In this document: positions 52,808 through 61,883 of the stretch, piece by piece
Numbering within the stretch: position 1 is the first letter of the stretch
Layout of the letters: each line of letters begins with the position of its first letter
Origin: Leptolyngbya subtilissima AS-A7
GTDB lineage: Bacteria; Cyanobacteriota; Cyanobacteriia; Phormidesmidales; Phormidesmidaceae
Reading direction: 5' to 3'
Length of the DNA stretch: 64,000 bases
NCBI RefSeq assembly: GCF_039962255.1
Contig: NZ_JAMPKY010000011.1
Location: 62,001-126,000 of the forward strand
Notes under the pieces: generated by a model
Databases searched by the model: none
The model's input: the letters and a program-made list of their open reading frames with translations, nothing else
Told to the model about the DNA's origin: nothing
Translations under genes and position numbers: made by a program

Positions 52808-53767
52808 GTGAAAGTTGCCTTCATTATCGACCCGATTAACCGCCTCGACCCCGGCCACGACACCAGCGTTGCCCTCATGGAGGCGGCCCAACAGCGTGGC
52901 CATGAGGTGTGGATTACTGCGGCCAATGCCCTCAGCGTGGTGGCGGGCAAAGCTTTGGCGCTGATGCAGCCGGTGAAGCTCGTTCCTGTAAAGCTGGTGG
53001 ATGGGCTTTGGGCGGCGGCTAACCCCTGGTTTGAGGTGGGCGCAGCGGTGCAGCTGCCGCTAGAAGAGATGGATGCAGTGTTTATGCGCACTGACCCGCC
53101 CGTTACCGTGCCCTACCTCTACGCCACCTACATTCTCGACTACATCGACCCGGCCAAAACCCGTGTGATCAACTCACCCAAGGGGTTACGGGCTGCCAAC
53201 GAGAAAATGTATGCCCTGCAATTTACCGAGGCGATTCCTGAAACGATTGTTACCCAAAGCAAGGTGGTAATTCGTGAAACCGTGGAGCGCTGGGGCTCGG
53301 CGGTGCTCAAGCCTTTGGGGGGCAAGGCTGGCGAGGGGATTTTGTTTTTGCAGACGGGCGATCGCAACCTCAACTCTATGGTTGAAATCAGCACCCAGCA
53401 GGGCAAAGAGCCGGTGATGGTGCAGACCTACCTGCCCGCTGCCAAAGACGGCGACAAGCGAATCATTTTGCTCAACGGCGAACCCATCGGCGCGGTGAAC
53501 CGCATCCCCACGGGCAGTGAGTTTCGCGGCAACATGGCGGTGGGGGGTCGGGTGGCTCAGGTAGACATCACCGATCGCGAACTCGATATCTGCCGCCAGC
53601 TCGCCCCTACCCTGATTCGCGATGGCCTCTACTTTGTAGGCATTGACGTGATTGGCGGCTACCTTACCGAGGTTAATGTCACCAGCCCCACCGGCATTCG
53701 CGAAATCGATCGCCTCAACGATGTGCGCCTGGGCGACCAGGTAATCGCCTGGGTCGAGCAGGGGTAA
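52808..53767 (+). CDS. gshB: Glutathione synthetase GshB
   Basis: 319 aa, GTG start at 52808 (MKVAFIIDPINRLDP). The N-terminal substrate domain shows MDAVFMRTDPPV, and the ATP-grasp domain has KPLGGKAGEGILFL. The Mg-binding end is GIDVIGGYLTEVNVTSPTGIREID. GshB joins gamma-glutamylcysteine and glycine in the second step of glutathione synthesis. gshA is not in the window. Being near the Prx5-type and MsrA genes is probably coincidence, but they use the same thiol economy. Confidence 0.96.
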   Translation: MKVAFIIDPINRLDPGHDTSVALMEAAQQRGHEVWITAANALSVVAGKALALMQPVKLVPVKLVDGLWAAANPWFEVGAAVQLPLEEMDAVFMRTDPPVTVPYLYATYILDYIDPAKTRVINSPKGLRAANEKMYALQFTEAIPETIVTQSKVVIRETVERWGSAVLKPLGGKAGEGILFLQTGDRNLNSMVEISTQQGKEPVMVQTYLPAAKDGDKRIILLNGEPIGAVNRIPTGSEFRGNMAVGGRVAQVDITDRELDICRQLAPTLIRDGLYFVGIDVIGGYLTEVNVTSPTGIREIDRLNDVRLGDQVIAWVEQG

Positions 53768-53829
53768 AGCGCTGATTGATGCGAGGTTACACTAGTGTCA
53801 TACTCGCAAACAATGCCGTAGGGAAGCCT

Positions 53830-54039
53830 ATGCAAGCGTTATCTGATCAAGAACGGCAACTGATCGACAAAATTCGTCAGTTCTCTCCTTTGCAGATTGC
53901 TGAGATAGAAGATTTTATTGACTTTCTCAGTCAGCGCTATTCAGATAGACAGCTAGTTGCTGCCGCTGCCCAGGCCTCTGAGCCGTCGTTAGCTCAGGTT
54001 TGGGATAACCCAGAAGATGCTGCTTACGATGACCTTTGA
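53830..54039 (+). CDS. Antitoxin of a MazEF-like pair
   Basis: 69 aa from ATG 53830. The N-terminus is helical (MQALSDQERQLIDKIRQFSPLQIAEIEDFIDFLSQRYSDRQL) with a DUF2281-like look, and the tail is short and flexible (VWDNPEDAAYDDL). GGAAG just upstream supports the start. Its last bases overlap the start of the PemK/MazF-type toxin gene by 11, the classic antitoxin-before-toxin arrangement. It should bind and neutralise the toxin and repress the operon. No confident DNA-binding fold is seen; family assignment by eye is moderate. Confidence 0.75.
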   Translation: MQALSDQERQLIDKIRQFSPLQIAEIEDFIDFLSQRYSDRQLVAAAAQASEPSLAQVWDNPEDAAYDDL

Positions 54040-54367
54040 GTTCGGCCAGGTTGTGCTGGTGCCGTTTCCTTTTACTAACCAGAACGCCCAAAAGAAAAGG
54101 CCTTCAGTTGTCATCAGTTCGCAAGACTGCAATACAGCTCGTCCCGATCTCATTCTCATTGCGGTAACTAGCCAAGTGCGAACACCCTTGTTATTTGGTG
54201 AGGTGATGATTACTGACTGGCAGGCGGCAGGACTACTTAAGCTTTCGGTTATCAAGCCTGTGATCACGACAATTCAAAAAGATTTGGTGATTCGGCAGTT
54301 GGGCAACCTTGCGCCATCAGATAGTCAGTCATTGAAGGATTTGCTGCTGCTTTTGCTTAGGGAGTAA
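54029..54367 (+). CDS. PemK/MazF-family toxin (mRNA interferase)
   Basis: 112 aa starting MTFEFGQVVLVPFPFTNQNAQKKRPSVVIS. The opening GQVVLVPFPFTN..KKRPSVVIS is the PemK/MazF SH3-like barrel motif. Then come LILIAVTSQVRTP, LLKLSVIKPVITTIQKDLVIRQLG and a short helix. It is likely a ribosome-independent mRNA endonuclease. ATG 54029 overlaps the antitoxin stop. The pair is followed 12 bp later by the convergent msrA gene. Confidence 0.9.
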   Translation: MTFEFGQVVLVPFPFTNQNAQKKRPSVVISSQDCNTARPDLILIAVTSQVRTPLLFGEVMITDWQAAGLLKLSVIKPVITTIQKDLVIRQLGNLAPSDSQSLKDLLLLLLRE

Positions 54368-54378
54368 GGCGACAGCGG

Positions 54379-54834
54379 CTAGCCAAAGTATTGCTGGTGC
54401 TCTTCTGAGGCGAGCCAGTAGGCGCTGGCGGGTTCGATTTGAGTGACGATGGGTTTGGGGTAGTGGCCTGAGTCTTGCAGTTTGTTTTTGGCCTGGCGAG
54501 CGGCTTTGCCCTGTTCTGGGGTGTGGTAAAAAATTACGGAGCGGTACTGTTCGCCGCGATCGCCCCCCTGGCGGTTGAGGCTGGTGGGGTCGTGGATGCG
54601 CCAAAAGGTGTCGAGCAGCGCGTCGTAGGAAATTTCGGCGGGGTCAAACTGCACCTGACAAACTTCGGCGTGGCCGGTGATGCGCGACAGCACGTCGAGG
54701 TAGCAGGGGCTCTCGAAGTGGCCGCCCATGTAGCCGACGGAGGTATCGATCACGCCGTCGAGTTTGCGAAAGGCGGCTTCGACACCCCAAAAGCATCCGG
54801 CCCCAAAGGTGGCAAGTTCAGCAGTAGCGGTCAT
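54379..54834 (-). CDS. msrA: Peptide-methionine (S)-S-oxide reductase MsrA
   Basis: 151 aa with the active-site motif [13 protein letters not shown] (Cys14) near the N-terminus, then [15 protein letters not shown] and [16 protein letters not shown], all diagnostic of MsrA. It repairs oxidised methionine using thioredoxin. No resolving cysteines are obvious in the short C-terminus (EEHQQYFG), so it may use a single-Cys or non-classical mechanism. Start ATG 54834. It is convergent with the toxin gene and faces the AT-rich islet across about 110 bp. Confidence 0.95.
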   Translation of the reverse strand: MTATAELATFGAGCFWGVEAAFRKLDGVIDTSVGYMGGHFESPCYLDVLSRITGHAEVCQVQFDPAEISYDALLDTFWRIHDPTSLNRQGGDRGEQYRSVIFYHTPEQGKAARQAKNKLQDSGHYPKPIVTQIEPASAYWLASEEHQQYFG

Positions 54835-54944
54835 TGGCTTGAAACCTTTAGGAAAACCCCACCTCTAATTGTAGGAAGAAGTTACAGTTACATCGCCAAG
54901 TCTAAGGGCTCCGCTGCTGAATAAATGCACTAACAAATCAAGGA

Positions 54945-55148
54945 TTGCTTGAGAGCACCCAGCATCGTTACAACGAGTTGCAAACAAAGCTCCAGAATGG
55001 TGCGCTCGCCCCAGAGGAACACCAAGAACTGCTGCGACTGGTTGACGTTGTAGAGCAATCTGATGCCTCTCGGTTTCAAGCTTTGGTGGGACTTGCTCTG
55101 TTGCGAGAGGGTACTTTGCATAACTTGACGACTCAGTTGGATCTGTAA
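54945..55148 (+). pseudogene. Truncated small antitoxin-like gene
   Basis: A 67-codon frame from TTG 54945 reads ALAPEEHQELLRLVDVVEQSDASRFQALVGLALLREGTL. Its sense resembles the C-terminal half of small cyanobacterial proteins with an EEHQELLRLxDxxEQ motif that often act as antitoxin-like partners of nucleases. An in-frame stop at 54918-54920 and no better start codon suggest that the N-terminus is lost. No intact partner gene is next to it. It could be a short independent gene starting at TTG, with AAGGA right before it. Confidence 0.4.
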
Positions 55149-55229
55149 CCGCTAATGGTTTATGCCTATGCGATACATTGTTACTGCAAACTCAAGCTAA
55201 AATGGCAAAAATTGAGGGCTTAAGGACGT

Positions 55230-55808
55230 ATGCCAGAACAATTCGACCCACTAAAATTCTTAGAGCAACTCTCACCATCAGAGAAACTAATTGGCATAGT
55301 ATTAGTATCTCTTCTATTTCTATTACCTTCCATACTGGAGAAATTTAGCTCAGAGAACTTGAAGTTAATTGTATTAGTACTTTTCACAGGTTTAATCTTA
55401 AGCATTGCTTGGCTCGCTACTTACAAGAATAAGAAGATTGAAAACGATAGAAAGTTAAAAATATCTTTTGAAAATAAATTAAGGGCACTGAGAGATAGAG
55501 AAGCTGAATTAATGGGCGAGGAACAGAAAAATCTGACGGAAGTAATTCAGCGCTTGAGATTTATAAGCAATCAAGTAACTACATGTCTCGAGAGGAGCAA
55601 TAAGAACTTGTCAGAAAGAGAAGAGGTTGCAACCTTAAAGCCAGTTGTACTAGATGTGCAAAAACAGGTAAGGCAGATTATAGTTAAGCTAGAAGTAAAG
55701 CTTCAAACTTCTGATAATCGAATCAATGATCTTATGGGTGCAAAAACCTTATTTGAGAAAAGTGATGAGATAGCTAAAGCTATAATTTCTTCTAAGGAAT
55801 TAAAGTAG
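55230..55808 (+). CDS. Unknown protein: two N-terminal membrane helices plus coiled coil
   Basis: 192 aa. Hydrophobic stretches at about 20-36 (IGIVLVSLLFLLPSI) and 45-64 (LKLIVLVLFTGLILSIAWL) are followed by a long charged helix or coiled coil (about 70-150) rich in Lys/Glu and a short tail. The layout suggests a membrane-anchored cytosolic rod. I do not recognise it. The gene is conspicuously AT-rich with Ile AUA and Lys AAA codons unlike most neighbours, consistent with recent acquisition. It has an ATG at 55230 and is convergent with the next gene, about 40 bp from its stop. It may form a module with it, but there is no evidence beyond position. Confidence 0.6.
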   Translation: MPEQFDPLKFLEQLSPSEKLIGIVLVSLLFLLPSILEKFSSENLKLIVLVLFTGLILSIAWLATYKNKKIENDRKLKISFENKLRALRDREAELMGEEQKNLTEVIQRLRFISNQVTTCLERSNKNLSEREEVATLKPVVLDVQKQVRQIIVKLEVKLQTSDNRINDLMGAKTLFEKSDEIAKAIISSKELK

Positions 55809-55848
55809 ACAGGAAAAGCCGAGGAGAAAATCAATTTCTATAGAATAA

Positions 55849-56316
55849 TCAATATTTAGACAACTCGTTTGCTAGATATTTGAAGTGTGAAGAAGTATTT
55901 TGGGGAACTATACCAGCTAAGCCACCTTTGAATACGCTGATATATTGCGAAACTGGCTCTGCTAGCACACGAAAAGCATTATTCGCGGGGTACTCCACAC
56001 CCCATTTCTTCAAAAAAGCTATGTCATCAAGCACAATTGAGTGACCAACAAGTTCTATGTATGTCTTTACATCATTCTCAAATGACTTTGGACTGGAAGG
56101 AAAAGGTTTAAACCTGCCAAGATACTGCTCGACAATATTCTTGTAATCACTTCTTACTCGTAAAGTCTCGGTTTGACCATGCCAAAGTTCGTTTTTAAGC
56201 TCTAGGAGTTGAGACTCTAACTCCGTGTGATCAGAAGAAGAAAATGAATGCCTCAAGTTATTCATGGCCTGCTCTAAATCACTAATCCACAAGGATAGGT
56301 AGTCTCTGGTTTGCAT
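55849..56316 (-). CDS. Unknown 155-residue soluble protein
   Basis: No motif I recognise. It begins MQTRDYLSLWISDLEQAMNNLRHSF, has a helical N-terminal half, then a segment with ENDVKTYIELVGHSIVLDDIAFLKKWGVEYP and ends SSHFKYLANELSKY. Lack of signal or membrane segments suggests a cytosolic protein. Codon use is AT-rich like its convergent neighbour at 55230, and both lie in the same islet. ATG 56316 is a clean start. It could be an immunity-like or effector-like partner of the membrane protein, but this is a guess from adjacency. Confidence 0.5.
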   Translation of the reverse strand: MQTRDYLSLWISDLEQAMNNLRHSFSSSDHTELESQLLELKNELWHGQTETLRVRSDYKNIVEQYLGRFKPFPSSPKSFENDVKTYIELVGHSIVLDDIAFLKKWGVEYPANNAFRVLAEPVSQYISVFKGGLAGIVPQNTSSHFKYLANELSKY

Positions 56317-56531
56317 GGCAAGAAGAAGTCATAGCTACAAAATTACTATTCATCCATTCCATTTAGAATCTGGACAAAAAGCAAAATCAGCTAGACTTAA
56401 CAACATCTTGCATAAATTAGTTCATTAGTACTATATATCATGGCAAAGAACTTGGTCAAGCCCAATATTGCAAAGATTTTCTTGGGAAACTTCTTTCTGT
56501 GTTGCCCTATTTCTCATGCGTAGTCAAATTC

Positions 56532-56777
56532 TTACGCTTTGCTAAATGCTGGTGGCCCAAAATCTTCTGGTATGTCTTCTAAAGACCACTGAAGGACCTT
56601 GCAGAGCTTTTTGAACTCCCGAGGAGTCATTTTTGGCTCATAAATGCCGGTTTCCCAGTTGCTGATGGTCTGATCGGTCTTACCTAGAGCTAATCCAATA
56701 TCCCGCTGGGTCAGCCCAAGCTCTTCCCTACGCCGCTTCAAGGGAGACTCTTTGGACTGTGGGACGTCATTACTCAT
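56532..56777 (-). CDS. Small XRE-family repressor
   Basis: 81 aa with one helix-turn-helix: RREELGLTQRDIGLALGKTDQTISNWETGIYEPKMTPREFKKLCKVLQ. The recognition helix is TDQTISNWE, and the IYEP motif after it is typical of Cro/C1-type (XRE) regulators. It has no extra domain, so the tail probably only dimerises. ATG 56777 is close to a stretch of operator-like repeats (56781-56865), with which it almost certainly interacts, making it an autoregulator. It is the only regulator in the AT-rich islet and may control the genes to its left. Confidence 0.85.
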   Translation of the reverse strand: MSNDVPQSKESPLKRRREELGLTQRDIGLALGKTDQTISNWETGIYEPKMTPREFKKLCKVLQWSLEDIPEDFGPPAFSKA

Positions 56778-56780
56778 TGA

Positions 56781-56797
56781 TTACAAGCAGGCTTATA
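56781..56797. promoter_or_regulatory. Operator-like repeat O1 (TTACAAGC-AG-GCTTATA)
   Basis: CAAGC, two bases, then GCTTA forms a near inverted repeat only four bases upstream of the XRE gene start. It is the first of three similar boxes. Confidence 0.6.
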
Positions 56798-56818
56798 CAC
56801 GTACGCTTGACACGCTCG

Positions 56819-56835
56819 TTACAAGCGTGCTTGGA
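56819..56835. promoter_or_regulatory. Operator-like repeat O2 (TTACAAGC-GT-GCTTGGA)
   Basis: CAAGC-GT-GCTTG is a perfect inverted repeat, the clearest of the three. A further GCTTG half-site occurs at about 56804. Confidence 0.65.
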
Positions 56836-56848
56836 TTGTTGTTGTGAA

Positions 56849-56865
56849 TTACAAGCCGACTTGGA
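56849..56865. promoter_or_regulatory. Operator-like repeat O3 (TTACAAGC-CG-ACTTGGA)
   Basis: CAAGC, two bases, ACTTG: one mismatch from symmetry. The three TTACAAGC starts are at 56781, 56819 and 56849. This regular placement suggests cooperative repressor binding. Confidence 0.6.
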
Positions 56866-57054
56866 TAGACAGCTGTCTCCGAGCCGAATCAGCTAGCTGA
56901 AAAGCTTCGGCTTGTTTCCATTTGTCATGCCACAGTTTCCCATTTCGCGGAAGGTTTCGCACTCTTCGTGGAGTTTCCTGCGGCAAAAGATCTCAAGGCT
57001 TTTCAAAGCCCTGAGATTTGGATCCCTTTTGTTATCCTTTATTCACCAATCGCC

Positions 57055-57303
57055 ATGTCAGAATTCATCCCCAACAGCGAAATCTATAGCCAGCCGCCCT
57101 CCAGCAACCCACCCAGCGCAGAGCCAGCCGACCCGCGCGAACCCGTGCGAGTCATGCTCATCGGCACCGCCACCAATATGGAGCTAGTCATCGCCCATCT
57201 CCACAGCATCGGCTTCGCCGAACCCCGCGCCTGGAGCAAACCCCAGCTCGACCCCACCACCGGCCAACCCATGCGCATCCTCACCAAATGGATTCGCCGC
57301 TAG
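57055..57303 (+). CDS. Conserved small cyanobacterial protein
   Basis: 82 aa. The start ATG 57055 (MSEFIPNSEIY) is followed by EPVRVMLIGTATNMELVIAHLHSIGFAEPRAWSKPQLDPTTGQPMRILTKWIRR. The VRVMLIGT...LHxxGFAExRxWSxxxxxPxxGxxMxILTKxI pattern matches a short family of cyanobacterial unknowns I recall by sequence, without a named function. It is GC-rich again, unlike the islet to its left, so it marks the return to core sequence. Upstream in-frame ATG 56968 would add a 29-residue tail without conservation. Confidence 0.65.
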   Translation: MSEFIPNSEIYSQPPSSNPPSAEPADPREPVRVMLIGTATNMELVIAHLHSIGFAEPRAWSKPQLDPTTGQPMRILTKWIRR

Positions 57304-57316
57304 CGCTTTGGGCCAT

Positions 57317-58033
57317 CTACCAATCCAGCGGTTTGCCATCGCGAAAGAACCCGCCCGTGGGACCATCGTTGGGCAGTGTCGCTGCCCACACAACGCTGGC
57401 AGCGCCATCGGCCACCGGGCGACCTCCGCTGCCGCCCATGTCGGTCGCCACCCAGCCAGGGCACACCGCATTCACCAAAATGCTCGTGCCCTATAGCTCA
57501 GCAGCCAGCAGTCGGGTAAACGCATTTAGGGCCGCTTTAGAGGTGCTGTAGGCCGGGGTGCCTGCCCCCATGCTGCTCAACGCCCCGGCTCCACTAGAAA
57601 CATTGACGATGCGACCGCGCGGGCTGAGTTTGAGCAGGGGCAAAAACGCCTGAGCCATGCGCCAGGGGCCGAGCGTATTGGTGGCGATCGCCTCCTGCAC
57701 CACCGCCAGGTCGGCATTGCTGGCCTGCTGCCACGTGTCGTAAAGAATGCCTGCATTGTTGACCAGCACATCGAGGCGGCCGAACCGCTGCTCTACGAAC
57801 TCGGCCAGGCGGGCAATGCTGGCTGGGTCAGTCACATCCAAGGGCTGGGGCAAAACCCCCAAACCAGCCTGAATCATCGGCGCGGCGGCAGCTTCTCCTT
57901 TGGCTGAGTCGCGGCTGCCCAAAATTACCGTCATCCCCGCCTGGGCGAGCTGGCGGGTAACTTCTAAGCCAATGCCCCGGTTGGCCCCAGTGACCAGGGC
58001 AACAAGGGTTGAGGGAGAGGTTGCTTCGACCAT
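57317..58033 (-). pseudogene. Short-chain dehydrogenase broken by in-frame TAG
   Basis: From ATG 58033 the frame encodes an SDR: TGANRGIG nucleotide motif, NNAG, the serine region VNVSSGAG and the YSTSK catalytic pair. It then meets TAG at 57491-57493 after LLAAEL. The same frame continues without further stops for 57 codons ([20 protein letters not shown]..., ending [14 protein letters not shown]), restoring the normal SDR C-terminus and a natural stop at 57317-57319. CAG (Gln) to TAG by one C-to-T change would explain it. Total length with the stop read through is about 238 aa, a normal SDR size. Alternatives: sequencing error or genuine loss of the substrate-binding end. Confidence 0.85.
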
Positions 58034-58194
58034 CAACGGTGCCCGTAAGGAGGACTGTGACCACAATTCTGGTGCATGCCCTCATTCTACCGATCGGGCA
58101 TGTTGCCGCCGTTGTATTGAGGCGGTTGAGCGCGCGATCGGCGCAGGCTAGATCATAAACTGAGGGACTTTGGCTAGCCCCCTTAGTTTGATAG

Positions 58195-59244
<1,050 letters not shown>

Positions 59245-59361
59245 GGGGTAACGGAGTGATGGGGTAATGGAGTAATGGGGTGATGGGGTAGCAGTCAGAA
59301 GTTCTGTACTCTCCTACTCCATCACTCCCCTACTAGCCCACCCTATCACTCTCCTACTCGC
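59245..59361. repeat. Purine/pyrimidine hairpin minisatellite (gap-filling element, copy 5)
   Basis: It runs exactly from the ilvC stop to the DUF427 stop. Left arm: GGAGTGATGGGGTAATGGAGT-type units; right arm: CTCCTACTCCATCACTCCCC units, the exact complements in style. This is the clearest example of the family in the window. Confidence 0.85.
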
Positions 59362-59649
59362 CTACGCTTCTACCTTCACCTTGTTGCTATAGAACGCCAC
59401 GTAGCCCTTGATGTCGCTCGCGGCGGGCTTGGGTTCGGCGTAGTACCAGGCGGCACCAGAATTCACGTTGTTATCAACAACGATGTCGTAGTAGCTGGCA
59501 GTGCCTTTCCAGGGGCAGCCGGTGGTTTTGCTGATGGGCTTGAAATAGTCCATATTCAGCGAGTCGGGGGGGAAGTACTGGTTGCCTTCGACCACTTCGC
59601 AGGCGTCGCTTTCAGCTAGTACAACACCATTCCAGGTAGCTTTAGCCAT
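59362..59649 (-). CDS. DUF427 domain protein
   Basis: 95 aa, a compact beta barrel: MAKATWNGVVLAESDACEVVEGNQYFPPDSLNMDYFKPI, then TGCPWKGTASYYDIVVDNNVNSGAAWYYAEPKPAASDIKGYVAFYSNKVKVE. The CPWKGxAxYYDI motif and the pattern KGYVAFYxxKVxV are the DUF427 signature. Its role is unknown. Length is normal for single-domain members. Start ATG 59649. Confidence 0.9.
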   Translation of the reverse strand: MAKATWNGVVLAESDACEVVEGNQYFPPDSLNMDYFKPISKTTGCPWKGTASYYDIVVDNNVNSGAAWYYAEPKPAASDIKGYVAFYSNKVKVEA

Positions 59650-59852
59650 GGGATATCCTCCGATTTTTCCTCTCAGACTATAGCGAATCTGGGGTAGGTG
59701 ATGAGGGTGGAGATCCCCCCTGCCCTCTTATCACGGTGATACGTGACAAGTCTTTAACGGCAAGGAACTGAGGGATCAGAAGGCCCGCTTAGGAAGGCAT
59801 TTCACCAAGCCCGAGCAACGCTACAGAATCGGCTCATAGGTTTTTTGCAGCC

Positions 59853-61319
59853 ATGCTCGATCAGTCCCAAACCCCTATTCTCTCGGCGTTGCAGGCGAGC
59901 AGTCGGCGACCCCATGCGGCGTTTTACGCACCAGGTCACAAGCGGGGGCAAGGAGCATCTTCTCGACTGCGAGACCTGCTGGGGGCAGCGGCACTGGCGA
60001 CAGATCTGCCAGAATTGCCGGAGCTAGATAACTTGTTTGCTCCAGAAGGCGTAATTCTGGAAGCTCAGGAACTCGCTGCCGAGGCGTTTGGGGCTGAGCG
60101 CACCTACTTTCTCACCAACGGCTCGACCTGCGGCATCGAGGCCGCTATTCTTGCTACCTGTGGCCCTGGCGACAAAATTATTGTGCCGCGGAACGCCCAT
60201 CGCTCGGTGATTGCGGGGCTGGTGCTGTCGGGAGCAATGCCAATTTTTGTGGCACCCGAGTACAGCCCAGAACTGGGCTTGGTGCTGGGGGTGAAGGCAG
60301 AGGCGATCGCCGCTACCCTCAGCCACCATCCCGACACCCGCGCAGTGCTGCTGGTGTCACCCACGTACCACGGCATTTGTTCGCATGTGGGGGCGATCGC
60401 ATCCCTCGCCCACCGCCACGGCATTCCCTTACTAATAGATGAAGCCCACGGGCCGCACTTTGCTTTTCACCCTGACCTGCCAATCCCGGCGTTGGAGCTG
60501 GGCGCTGATCTGGTGGTGCAGTCAACCCACAAGGTGCTGGGAGCACTAAGTCAGGCGGCGATGCTGCACACGCGGGGAGACCGCGTCGATCGCGATCGCC
60601 TGCAAGCGGCCCTACAGCTCACTCAATCTACCAGCCCCAATTCTCTGCTGCTGGCTTCCTTAGATGCCGCCCGTCACCAGGTAGCGATCGAGGGCAAGGG
60701 GCTTTTGTCGGATACTTTGGCCCTAACGGAGCACATGCGCACGGAGCTGGCTACGGTTCCTGGTTTGCGAGTGATCGGCAAACCGACGGTAACGGCATTC
60801 TCCAGTGCTAGCGATCTGGATCTGACTCGGCTGACGGTAGATGTATCAGGCTTAGGGCTCACGGGGCTAGAGGCTGACGAAATTTTGCACGAAGAACTCG
60901 GCGTCACCGTCGAACTGCCGGAGTTGCAACACCTGACCTTGATTGTCAGCCTTGGCAATACAGACGAGGATGGGAAGCGGTGCGTGGCCGGTTTTCGAAC
61001 GCTAGCAGAGAGCTACGCCAAGCAGTGTGTCGCCGTCGAGGTCTGGCCTCAGCCCGCCCCCAGCACGGATACCTCATTTACCCTGCCGGTAGTATCGCCT
61101 CGCGAGGCGTTCTTTGCGACTACAGAAACCGTTGGGGCTGAAGCTGCCATTGGCCGCATTAGTGCCGATACGATTTCGGCCTATCCCCCAGGGATTCCCG
61201 CCATTGTGGCAGGCGAGGTGATTGGTGAAGGGGCGATCGCCCATCTCACTGCCATCAAACAACAGGGTGGCTACGTGACCGGCGGCGATGCACCAGAAGC
61301 TTTCCGGGTTCTGGCCTAA
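59853..61319 (+). CDS. Orn/Lys/Arg decarboxylase-family PLP enzyme
   Basis: 488 aa. The N-terminus YAPGHKRGQG is the canonical opening. PLP contacts: TNGSTCGIEAAILA, LIDEAHGPHFAF and the Schiff-base lysine in VVQSTHKVLGALSQAAM near residue 230. The C-terminal domain ends with YPPGIPAIVAGEVI. Members decarboxylate lysine, ornithine or arginine to polyamine precursors. Which of these cannot be told from motifs; this short bacterial form resembles the cyanobacterial enzymes annotated as lysine or arginine decarboxylase. Start ATG 59853. Confidence 0.92.
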   Translation: MLDQSQTPILSALQASSRRPHAAFYAPGHKRGQGASSRLRDLLGAAALATDLPELPELDNLFAPEGVILEAQELAAEAFGAERTYFLTNGSTCGIEAAILATCGPGDKIIVPRNAHRSVIAGLVLSGAMPIFVAPEYSPELGLVLGVKAEAIAATLSHHPDTRAVLLVSPTYHGICSHVGAIASLAHRHGIPLLIDEAHGPHFAFHPDLPIPALELGADLVVQSTHKVLGALSQAAMLHTRGDRVDRDRLQAALQLTQSTSPNSLLLASLDAARHQVAIEGKGLLSDTLALTEHMRTELATVPGLRVIGKPTVTAFSSASDLDLTRLTVDVSGLGLTGLEADEILHEELGVTVELPELQHLTLIVSLGNTDEDGKRCVAGFRTLAESYAKQCVAVEVWPQPAPSTDTSFTLPVVSPREAFFATTETVGAEAAIGRISADTISAYPPGIPAIVAGEVIGEGAIAHLTAIKQQGGYVTGGDAPEAFRVLA

Positions 61320-61404
61320 AAGCACGAACAACCATCGCTCTCAGCCTCTGAGTTAGGATAGTTTGGGTTTTTGTCAATCTATTCTTTAACCGTTTCTTGC
61401 CCCC

Positions 61405-61647
61405 ATGGATTCTGTGTTTAGTTCCGTTGATCCCCAACTGGTGCTGTTGATTGCGGCGATTGCAGTCATCGTTTTAGCTGCCCAGCTGTTTCTCAGAATT
61501 TTGAGCGTAGGACTTGTCCCCCTCATTGGTCTGGTCGCGATCGTTGTGGCGCTGCAATACCTGTTTGGCATCAGCCCTAAGCAGCTGTGGCTTGAGGTCA
61601 GCCACCTACCCCAGATGGCGATGGAATTCTTCAATAGCCTGGCCTGA
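61405..61647 (+). CDS. Small two-helix membrane protein
   Basis: 80 aa. Two hydrophobic segments (about 12-30 and 34-52) are followed by a soluble tail (GISPKQLWLEVSHLPQMAMEFFNSLA). It starts MDSVFSSVDPQLVLLI at ATG 61405. Similar short membrane proteins are common in cyanobacterial genomes, with no known role. It lies between the PLP decarboxylase and the LRR gene on the same strand. A decayed palindromic repeat lies just past its stop. Confidence 0.65.
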   Translation: MDSVFSSVDPQLVLLIAAIAVIVLAAQLFLRILSVGLVPLIGLVAIVVALQYLFGISPKQLWLEVSHLPQMAMEFFNSLA

Positions 61648-61677
61648 TACTGAATTTGCCTTCTCACCCGGCTGGGC

Positions 61678-61701
61678 TGAGCAAACACCGTTTGCCCCTA
61701 C
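61678..61701. repeat. GCAAAC-ACCG-TTTGCCCCTAC element (decayed copy 2)
   Basis: The half TTTGCCCCTAC matches the dispersed palindrome whose most symmetric copy is at 39408; the other half is eroded. Possible mobile palindrome remnant. Confidence 0.4.
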
Positions 61702-61883
61702 GCCAGCCTCCTGTTTGGCCTCGGATAATGCAATTTGGATCTGGAATGGGACCCCAAATTTTCCCCTAGCTAGATAGGGGCGATTGGCGATCACCAATTG
61801 TGTCTTTTTAGACACCTAAAGCCTGATTTCGACCCATGAGGCTAGATTGGGACAGTTTAGATCGCCTCTTTGAAGCTGTGCCG

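Noticed and set aside
55230..56777. The AT-rich islet as a prophage remnant
   Set aside because: The repressor fits, but there is no integrase, attachment repeat or phage structural gene.
57288..57551. Plus-strand frame over the end of the SDR
   Set aside because: It is antisense to the recoverable SDR C-terminus, which carries the family signature.
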